A stretch of DNA of 64,000 nucleotides, from NCBI GenBank assembly GCA_029953675.1, contig JAMWBK010000009.1, forward strand, positions 1,612,001 through 1,676,000, written 5' to 3'. Position numbers and translations under genes: made by a program. This DNA comes from Rhodosorus marinus. Lineage: Eukaryota > Rhodophyta > Stylonematophyceae > Stylonematales > Stylonemataceae. Below, piece after piece: positions 47,590 through 60,231 of this stretch. Under the pieces are notes generated by a model. That model did not search any database and had not been told where the DNA came from. It worked only from the letters and a program-made list of their open reading frames with translations. Positions within the stretch are counted from its first letter, which is position 1; each line of letters begins with the position of its first letter.

Positions 47590-49337
47590 ATGACGGACAA
47601 AGAAGGTCGAGAGCAGTCCGAAGCGGAGAAGCTGAGCGAGTCCCTGCAATCCGCTCAGATTAGCGATGGCGAGGCTAAGATGTCAGAGCATCGGTTCTGG
47701 AATACTCAACCAGTACCTCAGTATGACGAGGATGATACTGAGGAGATTGGTCCCATCGATGTACGTCTCTTGATCCAGGATTTGTTGGATCTGTATGTAT
47801 AACATCTGACAGGAGAATGGGGATCGCTCCCTCCCGTGTTTTTGATTATCATACAGCCTGTTCAATCAGCTGACGAGATCCAGAAGACGCCATATCCACT
47901 GCTTGGACAGTTCGAGTGGAGTGAGTGTACCGTCGAAGACCCAAAGGAAATCGATGAGATTTACCAGTTTTTGAACAACAACTATGTGGAAGACGACGAT
48001 GCCATGTTTCGCTTTGATTATGGACGAGACTTTTTGCAATGGGCGCTGATGCCCCCTGGGTAGGGCATTCCAAACGATTCCCTTCAATGTTCCAAGAACT
48101 GGATGACGAGAACATGTGCACGTCTAACGCTTGCCTGCCTTTGTCTCTAGATGGAGAAAGGAATGGCACGTTGGAGTTCGTGTCAAGCAGTCCCGTAAGC
48201 TCGTTGGGTTTATTACAGCGATTCCAGCGCGATTGTCAATTCACGGATCGAGCAAGGACACTGTCGAGATTGATTTCCTTTGCATCCACAAGAAACTCAG
48301 ATCGAAGCGACTCGCCCCGGTCTTGATCAAAGAAATCACGCGAAGGTATCACACTGCACTAGGAATGAGAAAAGATCGCTCTTTCACTCCGAAAACCGCC
48401 TGATGCCACGAAGCCATTGGTCTAAAAGAACTTTCTTTGTCCCATGCTCTGCAGAGTAAATCTTGTGGGCATATTCCAGGCCGTTTATACTGCTGGTGTG
48501 TTGCTCCCAAGGCCACTTTCCCGTTGTCGATACCATCATCGATCGTTAAACCCAAAGAAGCTTATTAAGGTGCGCTCTACTGGATCCAGAAGATGTGGGC
48601 AGGTCAACGTGAAGGCATGTTTCCTCCGTCTTGACTGACCTTCCTCCGCTCCTATGAACGTTAGGTGGGATTCTCTCGTCTCGCCCCGAGAATGACAATG
48701 ATGAGAACGATCAAGGTGTATAAGCTGCCGGAGAAGCCAGAAACACCAGGATTCAGGAGGATGGAGGAGAAGGATGTGGACTCAGTCCTCGAGTTGATGA
48801 GAAAGAAGTACAAGGATTACAAGCTTGCGGTTGAATTTTCGAAGGAAGAAGTGGCTCATTGGATCCTGCCGCATGAAAATGTCAGTGAGAAGAGAACCCC
48901 TGCAACTTTCTCATAAACTTCCCCACAAGCATCAACGATAGCTGAAGTTCGCATCTGTTTCTGTGTTCTGTTGTCCTGTCTAGGTCGTCTATTCATATGT
49001 TGTAGAGGATCCAGAGACGAAGCAAGTGATGGATTTCTGTAGCTTTTATCTTCTCCCAAGCAGTATTATTCAGAACACGGAGTACGATACACTCAGCGCC
49101 GCGTACCTCTTCTACTATGTGGTCGATGCAACGAGAATGGAGATGGTGATGCGAGATATTCTGATTGAGGCGAGGAACGTCGGGTGTGATGTTTTCAACG
49201 CACTGGACGTGATGGAAAATACATCCTTCTTGAAGGATTTAAAGTTCCATATAGGAGATGGAGAACTTAACTACTACCTCTACAACTGGAAATGTCCTCG
49301 AATGGAACCGCAAGAAAATGGCCTCGTAATGTTGTAA
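47590..49337 (+). CDS. NMT1: Glycylpeptide N-tetradecanoyltransferase
   Basis: Transfers myristate from myristoyl-CoA to N-terminal glycine of proteins. ATG 47590 ([14 protein letters not shown]). Landmarks: [76 protein letters not shown] (the NMT signature), EITRRVN across an intron, then [35 protein letters not shown] and [20 protein letters not shown]. It ends with the conserved C-terminal end [15 protein letters not shown] ... VML; the C-terminal carboxylate is the catalytic base in this family. About six exons with 70-110 nt introns. Stop TAA 49335-49337. Confidence 0.97.
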
Positions 49338-49354
49338 CAAAATGAAGGAGCTTT

Positions 49355-49360
49355 AATAAA
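49355..49360 (+). promoter_or_regulatory. Polyadenylation signal AATAAA
   Basis: AATAAA only 17 nt after the N-myristoyltransferase stop. The 3' UTR is probably very short, in keeping with the tight convergent arrangement with TAF9. Confidence 0.55.
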
Positions 49361-49823
49361 AATGATGAACGAGGCACCTTCACGTCAGGCGCAGTATGTG
49401 TGTGGGAAAAGATTTTAAATGTACAGATTTAGATGCTTATACCGAGATCCTGTCCATCCAAGCCCATTTTCTCAATCGTTTTTTGTGGTCCGACCCTCTG
49501 TTCTGAGGTGCCACACACTGCGAGATTTTCGATAAACACCGCGATTATGAGCTTTGGAGCGAGCGCGGGCGTCGTCCAAGACCTTATACTAGTGAAGGGA
49601 CCGAGCCCCTCGTGACGATCTATTGAGATAACAGCTCGAGCAACGCAAGTACTTCGTAGCTACTGCTGCATCGCGTCCGGGTTTGCTGGTTTTGAGCTCT
49701 CAGTTGCTGGCTTCGTAGGGGCGGTTTTTGATGGCGGGGTTGGCTTCGGGTCTGTTCCAGGCTTTTCTACTTGTTTTGGAGGTGCCTTGCTCTCCACCTG
49801 TTGGGTTATACAGGCCAATTCTC

Positions 49824-50371
49824 TTAGAGGCTCTGTATCGCAGTGTGTTGTATTCTGGAATTATGCTGAATCACCTTAAGTTGATAGTTTTGAGATGTCA
49901 GCTGATGCTTCTCTGGGGGCAGCTGGATACCGACCTTATCCTCCAGCGGAGGCAGAGGAATTGAGTTCCTTTCCCGCCCCAATTGCAATAAGACTTCCCT
50001 ACATCATCATTGTTCGTGGGTTTAGGAAACGCATATTCAGTTAGGGCAAAATTTTTCATTGCAACGTTTAAGGGAGAAGTCTGGGCCCACCTTGATGGTG
50101 GCTGCGTGAATGAATAACTTATTCGTGACTGAATTGAAAGTCGGACATCCTCTATACCGAGCTCTTTCTTCCCCGCATACTCGCAATACCCCCGGGCCTC
50201 GTCAATAATTTCACGCACATACCGATACAATAACTCCATCAGTTGGTTAACAACCCGATCCTCATACGACTCAACACCCATCGCCTTCAAAATCGCCGCC
50301 ATCACTTGAGCATCCTTAGGCACATCGTTCCCAAGAGCACTAGAATCGCCCGGACCTTCCTCACCAGACAT
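49824..50371 (-). CDS. TAF9: TFIID/SAGA subunit TAF9
   Basis: Histone-fold TAF that pairs with TAF6. ATG at 50369-50371 (MSGEEGPGDSS). The histone fold reads PKDAQVMAAILKAMGVESYE, RVVNQLMELLYRYVREIIDE, GKKELGIEDVRLSIQSRISY. The unspliced frame would run into junk after QPPSR. Removing the intron whose donor is GTGGGC (about 50093) and acceptor GATGTAG (about 50004) restores the conserved second block EVLLQLGRERNSIPLPPLED then GIQLPPEKHQLTSQNYQLKV. Stop TAA at 49824-49826. About 153 residues, somewhat short but complete for TAF9. Convergent with the N-myristoyltransferase gene. Confidence 0.92.
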
Positions 50372-50734
50372 TGTTTTCTTCTCGCGTGTAGAAAATCCAC
50401 GCAGATGATTAGAATCTATCTGGAAAGTTGTCTCATGAAATACCGTTGGTCTGCTTCTAAAATTCCAGACGTACACACACACAGCCTTCGAGCTCGTCTT
50501 CCCTTACCAATTGTTCGTTGCTGACTGTCGTATTCCAACACTCCTTTTTGCTTGTAGCTTGTTCACAACAGGCTAAGGGCTTCCCGGGGAGGGAGTAGTT
50601 GTTGGGAAAGAGTTGGATTGGCTTTAAGAACAAACGACGGCCGATAATTTGATTTTTATCTTGGACATTGGAACTGGAGTATCATTGTCCCCGTCAGCCG
50701 GATCGTTCTCACCAACCGCGTTTCTCTAGGGCCT

Positions 50735-51303
50735 TTGAGTTTGAAGCTGTCGGTCGGAGCAGAAGGATGCGGCCCATGGATAAAGGAAGCGTTTAGGCGT
50801 ATAGTGCTTTCCATCCTGAGCATTAGAAATGTCGCATTGTTTGCTCTGGCCAATCCGATCGTCCTCGCCAAGCAGCAACAGCGATGGTGTTTGGTATATG
50901 TTGATGGCAGAAGAGTTTTCCGGAAATTCTGGGAGGGTGCGGTGTTGGGTGGTGCAGTGTTCGTCTTTTCACGAAGCGGAGAGTTTAGTCTTACGAGGAT
51001 CTTAATTTGAAAAATGGAAATTCTGGGCGCTCGTCTCTCCCTACCCCAACTTAGCAGCTGCTTATTGATCAGTGGAGAATATTTGAGAATGGTTGTGCTG
51101 GGTCACCGCGATTCACCCCTGTGGACATCGTTGAAGAAGTCCAGCAAGCACCTCAATTTAATAGAACGAACGACATCTGTTCGGGTGAAAAAGGAAAAAA
51201 GAATTCTTGAGCGTATCTTTCTCCTCATGCTTGCTGAGGAACCGAAGCCATTGACCTTGCCCGCGCTCTCAAAGCCCTGTTCCGAGCGTTCCCATTGACA
51301 TAG
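50735..51303 (+). CDS. Candidate unassigned split gene (5' end not resolved)
   Basis: Three exons join in frame. Exon ending VYVDGRRVFRKFWEGA (donor 50942) joins LLIDQWRIFENGCAGSPRFT (51058-51184), which then joins across a 54-nt intron (51185-51238) to TEAIDLARALKALFRAFPLT and TAG 51301-51303. The 5' part (ALFALANPIVLAKQQQRWC) is open back to about 50640 but has no in-frame ATG, so a first exon is missing. The upstream 50580-50640 is G-rich like other plus-strand 5' flanks. I do not recognise the family. Confidence 0.42.
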
Positions 51304-51527
51304 GGCTATTTGTGCGAGTTTCCACGATTCTTCTCTGGTTTTTTTTCTCAAGGTTTGCATATGTGGTGTATCCCTCCACTCTACGGTAGCTCTATTTCTT
51401 CAAGAATCAGCCATTCCGCGGACACAATTACCTCCCAGAGGTTCCGGAAGCGCCTATCACCGCCTCCCGAGCTATATTGAGAGTCCAGGAAGTCCGCTGC
51501 ACCAGTGCACAGCAAGCGTTGGGAACC

Positions 51528-52811
<1,284 letters not shown>

Positions 52812-55800
52812 TCTCAAAGCTAATCCCTGAATCCGATGCTACAACCGTCACCGTCAATCACAATAGAAGAAGAACAAAGAAGAAATCTTGTATCCCCCTA
52901 GATCACAGTCGCTCTTCCTCCTCACCCTCCCCCTTCTTTTCCTCACAGACACATCCCCTGTACAACACATTGGCATCCACAGAACAGGCTCGTCAACCCA
53001 AACACTGCCCACCCCACTCCCCCACCTCTCTCCCGCCCCGAGCAAAAAAAGAAATAAAAGTTTCTACATCTGACTCTGTAACACGCACCGTGACGAGACC
53101 GATCCGAAATCAAAGCATCAGATCGTCAATACTTTCGTACTTTCCATTCCGACCGTCGCTTTGAAAAATAAAATAAAATTCCAAGGCATAAGAAACCGCT
53201 CCTCCCAAACAAAAATTACAACTTGCGGATCGGGGTTTACCATTTAATGATTGAATACGTGGATAATCCACTTTAATTGGTGAATACTATGTATTGACTG
53301 AATAATCCTTTTTTTAATCCCATAGGAAATGCTTTTGCGATCTCGTTGGGGTTCGTGTTCTTAAACACCAATCCACACACATTTAGTTGTGATTGCTAAG
53401 TTTTTCGATTGTACACTAGTACTTTCTTTCAATTTGGTTGTTTTTGATTTGTTGGGGCCGGTGAGGGAGGTGTTTGGGTAAGTTGTGGATACTGTTGAGC
53501 CGCCGCAGTTTGAAATTGCGCTTGGAATCAAGCAGACTCAACTCAAAGAGTTATCAAGAGTTAGTTCATTCGCGGCACTGTCTTGTCGAGGTTTAGTACA
53601 ACACTGGAGCACATCTTGATCAAGTCACAGTTTCAGGATAAGGAACTGCGCAACAACAAAAAACGGCAACCGCCTGGGGAGAAAGCGCCCCGACGGAAAC
53701 CTAAGATCTGGTGCTGATAAATTTTCTCGAGGGCCCATCGTAATTTGCAGATCCTCAGTGGTTAATACTAGGACTTGGTTGTTGCGATTTGAAAATTAGC
53801 TAAACGCCATGACTTCTCAACTCAGGATTCGTGCGGTGGGGGGCTTGATGAATAGAGTAACGTCTCAAACACACGACTGCGTTTGGCGAAGACTGTCATT
53901 CAGTGGCCTCTGAACCTGTGACTCAGTGCGTGCAATCGAAAACTTGCTATAGGGGTTCCAACCCTGGTACGGCTGAATTGAAGAAGGCCATTCCCACGAC
54001 CGGTCGCGGAGGTAGATAGGCATTCTGCGTTTGCGAACAATCTTCTTCAGTCGTTGCGAAAGGACCCGTATCTTTTAAAACTGAACTGCAAAAAGCTTTG
54101 AAGGTTTGGTCGCGCTGTCTCGGCCTGCCAGGAATACAGGGAGCGGCCTTTGTGCAGATGAATGCTGCAGGGTTTTTTGTTCACCTCGTAGAGCTACAAG
54201 ACAGGGGAAACTCCTGACACTGCACAACGCAAGGCAAGGATTCGCAGGATGACCCGCTAACCTGGTTCATTGCAGTAGTAGATTGAATAAACAAAGCTAA
54301 GAATAAATCGACCGCCTGCGCGCTCTAGATGTTTGAGCTAAAAAACCAGACAAGAGTAAAATTGTTCCCCACCCTGCACGCTGGATCTTTGTCTATCTCG
54401 TTCAGCTACCCAATCTCTTTGAAAGGCTTCAGCACCCAGCGCAAAATTATGAAATACTAAGCCTGCGTTCCATAGCCGGCACCGGTCTTAGGATTACAGT
54501 CAATTAAGAAAGTCCTTGCCATCGCACCGACGAGATCCTTACCCCAATTGACTCTCTCCACTTGCAATAAGCAGCCACAATCCACTAGTAATGGAAGGAA
54601 AATCTGAAATATACCCTTTCTGTTTACTCGTGGCGACGTCTGTCTGCGTTATATCTCCAGGCAAAAGGGTTTGCAAAGATCGGTATGGAGATTTCCAAAC
54701 TTGCTAGCAAATTTGAGTGTCATCGGCAGAGAGTATATAAATTGATCGTCCCCAAAACTATGTAGCACCATATCCTATCCCGACGGAACAAAAACTATGT
54801 CAATTCAAGCTCAAAGTTGTTAGGAAACTACGCCCCAATCAGTTTATAAAAGCTTCTAGCCGTTTGATTGGGCAGGATTGTTTAGGATCTTTCTGAAATC
54901 CAATGAAAAGCTTTGAAATACGAGATTAATGAAGATCATGCTCTAGTCCAATAATTTTCAATTAGTGTGTTATTTATGGTGTAATTCTCATAATAAAGTC
55001 CAATTAATAATTTCCCGTAGAGAATTCCACCATACAGAATTCGTTTTCGGTTTCAGACACTATCGCCGCCCTGAAGTTTGCTAGTACGGGGTAGACGACA
55101 AAAATCAGAACAACCTGATACAAGTTGCGTATCCTGTATTATATTTTTGCCAATACTAACTTCTTGGCTTTTGCTGATTTTGTCCGTTTGTCCGTAAGGG
55201 GGGTAAATCCGACGTATTTTCCGCTTGCGCGTCACTGAAATTGAATCTTCGCTTTTCCCACTACAAAACAAAAGCGCGGTAGAAGAATCTACTGTTTTCT
55301 CTAAATAAGTTTTCCGTATAGATGTCCCTGCAAAACTTTCGCTTTCCAATCGAGGGGTAATGTTGACTATGAGATGGAACGTTTTCGTATTCGAGTACAA
55401 AATTGGACTATATTTCAATTTGCGAGCGAAGACATCAGTCCCAATGACTTTCTTCCCCCTCCCCCCCCTGAGAACGTTCGGAATGGCAGCTCCCCTTGAA
55501 TCACTTTAAAAATTATAGGTTGAACGAAAAACCGTCGAAAACAAGAAACAAAAATCTTTCATTATTCCTAAATACGGACACGGAGATAATTGGAGATGCC
55601 AAGATAGATGAACAGCCCTTTTTTCAATCAAGAAAGGATCTTGGTTGGATTAAAAATCGCTCTGCTCAAAAAAATCAGTTCATATTCAATCTCTTCCTGC
55701 AATTTTTTTTCTTGGCCAATCAAGTACAAAAGTTCTGTCTGCATTATAAATTTTAACGATAAGACAATTTTCCAGGCGGCCGCGAAATATAGAATCACAA

Positions 55801-56487
55801 AATAAAAACACGGTCCCATGAGATGGTGTAAGTTTTACCATTTTACAAGTTCTTAAAATATTGAATGATGGGAAATTTATAACTGTGTTGGGGTTCCATT
55901 GTGTGGAAGGATAAAGAAGGCAATATTATTTCCTGAATGTAGGAAGACGGTGGTTTTGGTGGGGTTCAGTTAGCATGCTAGGTTTTCTTGGGGTTGGGAA
56001 GGGGGGTTGTCTTGCAGTCTCTTGGTATATAATTGAGTGTATCTGAAAAGGCGTGGAACTTTGGACTATGAATCCTATAGGTGAACCTTTTAGGCAAGGA
56101 CGAGGGGAGGGAGGGAGGAATGTGGGCGGAGAGCGGATGTGGTGTGAGGGTGGTGTTGAAGCGTTGGGTGTAGTGGGCTTTTGTGTGTGGTTTGGGATTC
56201 CACTGCTCTTCGGAAGGTATTGAGGCGCAGGAGTTTGCAAATAATTTTTTGTGAGTGTGATAGTTTGTTTCGAGGAGAATGGCGAAGAGAAAGAGGAGTT
56301 GATGGGGGTTTTCAGGGTTTTCAGGTCGGGGAAATACTTATTATTGAGACGCTTGTGGTTGCCGTCTGAATAGCAGCAGCGCTTGCTTTATTTTTTTTTG
56401 TGTGGGGGGGAGTGCGTGTCTTCGAGTTGGCTAGGCTTTAGGAAGGTATATATTGGGACTTGATTTCTTCGGGGAAAGTTTGGAAAG
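52812..56487. other. Long AT-rich intergenic region
   Basis: About 3.7 kb. 52812-53160 is C-rich on the plus strand (5' flank of the minus-strand fabG). 53160-55800 shows no protein of recognisable family; the open frames are low-complexity. 55900-56480 is G-rich on the plus strand, leading into the histidine phosphatase gene. No RNA gene recognised. Confidence 0.5.
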
Positions 56488-57946
56488 ATGGAGGTTTTGA
56501 GGTCTGCAGCATTTGTACCGTCGAGTGCCCGTGTTTTGAGAAGAAAAGGTCGCGTGACTTGTACTGTCTACGAACCCACGAGACATTCTCGAGCAAAGGT
56601 GTTGGTAAGTTGGACGTGTGCTCAGGTGTTTCGTCAACAAACTTGTTTAGAAGAGCGTATTTTATTTTGTGACCGAATGCTGACTTTCCATGGCTTGAAC
56701 TGATTCCTTCAGGTGAGCAATCTTTCTGCTAGCGCGCGGACTTTGTTCTCTCCTCCTCAAAACCCGGCACAACATGCCCCGACTGATGACAAGCAGATGC
56801 TGTTGAAGTTGTTCAAGCAGCTCGCGCTGCTCGGCAAAATATTCAGCGTAATAATTGTGCTAATGGCTAGCATCGCTGTGGTCAGTTTGGCAAGGGTAAG
56901 AGGCGTGGCAGAAGAAGTTATTCTGTTAAACCCTGGACTAACTTTGTGAGGATATTGTATGTAACCAGACGCAGGCAGTTTTTGTCTTTACCGTAGTCGC
57001 GGCAGTATGCGGTGTGTTCGCGCTTCATGTTGTGTACCAACACGTCGAGTTCATGATGTGTTCGGTTGCTGCGAATGTGTTAACCCCGCCAGTTGCACCT
57101 GTCAATCGTAGACCGAAGAGAATCTTTTTGGTGCGCCATGGAGAGTCCGAGGGGAACGTGGATAGGAATCTCTACCGAGTTTTACCGGACAACAAGCTCG
57201 AGCTTACGGAGAAGGGGAAGAGGCAAGCCTTCGAAGCCGGCAAAAAGTTGAAGCAAGAGATTGGTGACGAGAACGTCCTGTTCTACGTGTCACCGTATGC
57301 ACGAACAAGGCAAACACTTGCTGAGATGCTTGAAGCGGGTGCCTTTCGTGACTATTCGGTAATGGAGAATCCCCATCTCCGAGAGCAGGAGTTTGGAAAT
57401 TTCCAGGATCCCAAGAAGTTTGATCACTACACGAGGGAGAGAGAGGCCTGCGGATGGTTTTACCATCGGATGCCTGGTATGTAGACTGTGTACCCTGCGG
57501 GCTTTGTGTTCTTTCGGAATTGTGTTTTCTGACCCAGCCCATTTTAATTGCACTTAACAGGGGGAGAGTCCGGGGCAGACTTGTATACAAGAGCACACTT
57601 GTTCCTGGAGACCATGTTTAAGGACGTGGATAGGTTCTCAGGGACGGATCAAGCCGTGGAGAACATAGTCATCGTCACCCACGGACTGACCATGAGGCTC
57701 ATTTGCATGAGGTACTTCGGATGGTCAGTGGAGTACATTCAACAAGTTAGACCTCCGTCCAATGCGGAGTCCTGGAAGTTTGAGAAAGCGGATGACGTGA
57801 CAGGATACGAACTTGCAACTGACGTGTCTCTTAGCAGTCCAGAGGCTGATCTGATTGCTCAAGACCCGAGCAACGCATGGGAAACACTCACTGAAAGGTG
57901 GCGAAAACGATTCTTTGAGAAGAAAATGAGTCCACGTCGAGCGTGA
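56488..57946 (+). CDS. Membrane-anchored, plastid-type histidine phosphatase
   Basis: Four exons, all joins phase-checked. Exon 1 (56488-56604) gives MEVLRSAAFVPSSARVLRRK ... a Ser/Arg-rich plastid transit-like start. Exon 2 (56713-56895) is a soluble stretch then TM1 (IFSVIIVLMASIAVVSLA). Exon 3 (from 56975) begins with TM2 (AVFVFTVVAAVCGVFALHVV), then RPKRIFLVRHGESEGNVDRN, the RHG catalytic motif of the phosphoglycerate-mutase-like superfamily, with YVSPYARTRQTLAEML and NPHLREQEFGNF. Exon 4 has the second catalytic His (VIVTHGLTMRLICMRYFGW). Stop TGA 57944-57946. The catalytic domain resembles plant/fungal AT74/DET1-type phosphatases of unknown substrate. The N-terminal two-TM module is not a usual part of that family. 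Convergent with the FAD oxidoreductase. Confidence 0.9.
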
Positions 57947-58416
57947 GGGGTTAACGACTGTTCTCTGGGGGAGCACCTAACTCAATTGTTAACAGTTTAG
58001 CGTCTCGACGTTTCGGGTCTTCAGTTTTCTCCATGAGGAGTTGTCATTTTAGGATAAGGAATGACTTGTAGCGTTGTATATATTTATGCCACCCACACCT
58101 ATGTATAGGGTTGCTTGTATTTTGCTTGCCTCTGGTATGGGGGCATCTACCGTTTCCCGTGCTGTTGTCATGGAAGAAGATTTTCAGGAGTAACGTATGT
58201 AGCGCAAGTTCAAATAGCAAGATGAGATTGAGATTTCTTATAAAGTACGAGCGATTTAAGCGTTGAACAATACCAGATGCCAAGAACAAGAAAATCATGC
58301 AGAATTCTATTTACAAATTCTCTCCGGAGCAGGTCACCTCGCCGCCTTCAGTTTCTCTGCTTGCTTGCTTGGAAGGATTCCCACCGCCCCAAAAAAGATA
58401 TTGGGGACTATTCACC

Positions 58417-60231
58417 TTAATCCTCATCATAGTCTCTCCCTGCACCGAATTTGAGGCTTTCCCTCAAGCGGTTGTGTTCGAACGTAGAAGACGACGAAGA
58501 AGATTCCGTGTCCGGCAATAGTCTATGTCTCACGTCGTAAATAGCAAGGGCTACATAGTGGACCCACCAGTCAAGCAACGGGGCCAAACCCACGTGATTT
58601 AGTATTTTCCAAACGAGGACGGGGTCTGTCATCATACCCGTTATCGCTCGTGTCAAGCCGGGAAACTGAATAACATCTTGAAGGAAAGGTCTTAAAGTGC
58701 TGTCACCCATGCGATCCATTGCCGAGAAGTTGGACCGAAGCACTTTGTTGATGATGTCTGGGTCGGCAACTTCGCGGTCTGCGGGTACGCTCATCGCCCG
58801 TTGGAACAACCACGTGACAGAAAGGGAAGGCATGTACGGACTCAAAAGCTTAAGAGAACCTTTGTCGAGTGCGTCATACTTCAGCGCCTCAGATACGGCA
58901 AGATCTATTCTCCTCAAATGTCTCAGCATTGCCCCAAATCCCCCGAAGCTCAGAGGAGACTGGATGCCGGAACTGTCACCAAACATCAGTAGGCGGTCAA
59001 ATTTCGTCCGCAGTGGAGAGTTCTTGTAGGTTGGAAAAGCGGCAAAGAGTGCTCTGATCGGTTCGATCTCGTGTATCTCCTTTCCTTGGTATTCTGGCAA
59101 CCAGTTCAGGTATGCGTCGTAGAATTCAGCTAGCGATGGGCGCTCCATGTTCGTGTCTAGGTATGAAAACATGTAGGTCGTCCGCAGATCAGAGGGACCG
59201 CCCTTCGAGCTCGAAGGAAACGCTTCCCAAAAGTATTGCAGGTTTCCCTCAATAGGTGTAAACGAGTAGAGAAGGTCTCCCTGATCGTTGGAAGGCCAAT
59301 CAGCCCTCGCACATGAGCCAACAACAAGGCAAACGCCTTCGGGAATTTCTCCAGCCCTCTGCTGTTGGACGATAGGCGAAAAGTTGCCCATGGCGTCTAC
59401 CAGCAGGCGAGCACGAAGTGCGACGGTCTCGGATGAGCTCTCACCCTCTGTGCCCGCTCCACCGCTCCCCAATGATCCGGAAGCACCGCTTTGTACTCTC
59501 AGGTTAACCTGGACCGCGTTGTGTCCTACTCTAGCGTTCTCAAAAAGATGTTCCTCAAGAAGCGTCCCTCCGAGGTCCTCCACGAATCTCGTACGGGCCT
59601 TCTCAAGCAACCATTTTGGACTAACTCCGCAGTTGAGAATATCTGAAATATGAATGTCATCCATGCCCTTGAAAGATACGCGCACAGGGTTAAACTCAGA
59701 TACTATAGCTTCCTCGATGTCTTCGCCTGTCAGCAGTCCCATCTCGATCAGAATCTTCATCTCCTTGCGCGATACGTTCCACTCCTGGTCTCTGCCAATA
59801 AGCCGTCCTCTCTCAACAACAGCTACACGGATACCTCGCTTCGCAAGCGCAAGAGCTAGAAAGATGCCCAGTGAGCCGCCGCATATTAGCACATCGAAAT
59901 CAATCTCTGCAAAATCCTCGGACGGGGTCTCGTCAATAACAGTTCTGACGTGCTCTTTGCCGGTTCTCATTCGCATTTTCAACCACATTTCATCAGCGCG
60001 CATCAATCCAGACAACGGGTCTCCTGGAGCCCTTCTCATGAAGTCTCTGACACGCTCCGAAACATTCCCGACTCCCTTTTTCCCCGGCGCTTCAACAACG
60101 GGCAAAGGATCATTCGCACTGGGTCTTTGAGCAGCCGTATAATAACGACCCCGACGAGCAGACCGTCCATTCCGGCAATGTGCCTTGGTCGGTCTCCCGC
60201 AACCTGCGACAAATTCGACTACAAACGCCAT
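58417..60231 (-). CDS. Plastid-type FAD-dependent oxidoreductase (lycopene-cyclase-like fold), intronless
   Basis: A single 604-codon exon, ATG 60229-60231. The N-terminus (MAFVVEFVAGCGRPTKAH...RRGRYYTAAQRPS) looks like a plastid transit peptide. The FAD-binding Rossmann start is FDVLICGGSLGIFLALALAK then VAVVERGRLIGRD. Further blocks are RARLLVDAMGNFSPIVQQQR (DxxG loop), CLVVGSCARADWP, LLYSFTPIEGNLQYFWEAFP, RLLMFGDSSGIQSPLSFGGF (second FAD contact) and a helical C-terminus (LTRAITGMMTDPVLVWKIL, LLDWWVHYVALAIYDVRHR). From family knowledge it belongs to a group of lycopene-cyclase/geranylgeranyl-reductase-like flavoproteins conserved in photosynthetic organisms; the substrate is unknown. It is the only long gene here with no intron. 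Confidence 0.85.
   Translation of the reverse strand: MAFVVEFVAGCGRPTKAHCRNGRSARRGRYYTAAQRPSANDPLPVVEAPGKKGVGNVSERVRDFMRRAPGDPLSGLMRADEMWLKMRMRTGKEHVRTVIDETPSEDFAEIDFDVLICGGSLGIFLALALAKRGIRVAVVERGRLIGRDQEWNVSRKEMKILIEMGLLTGEDIEEAIVSEFNPVRVSFKGMDDIHISDILNCGVSPKWLLEKARTRFVEDLGGTLLEEHLFENARVGHNAVQVNLRVQSGASGSLGSGGAGTEGESSSETVALRARLLVDAMGNFSPIVQQQRAGEIPEGVCLVVGSCARADWPSNDQGDLLYSFTPIEGNLQYFWEAFPSSSKGGPSDLRTTYMFSYLDTNMERPSLAEFYDAYLNWLPEYQGKEIHEIEPIRALFAAFPTYKNSPLRTKFDRLLMFGDSSGIQSPLSFGGFGAMLRHLRRIDLAVSEALKYDALDKGSLKLLSPYMPSLSVTWLFQRAMSVPADREVADPDIINKVLRSNFSAMDRMGDSTLRPFLQDVIQFPGLTRAITGMMTDPVLVWKILNHVGLAPLLDWWVHYVALAIYDVRHRLLPDTESSSSSSTFEHNRLRESLKFGAGRDYDED

Noticed and set aside
49898-50106. TAF9 C-terminus read straight through (GTQFLCLRW...)
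   Set aside because: Removing the GTGGGC...GATGTAG intron recovers the conserved LPPEKHQLTSQNYQLK block; the unspliced reading matches nothing.
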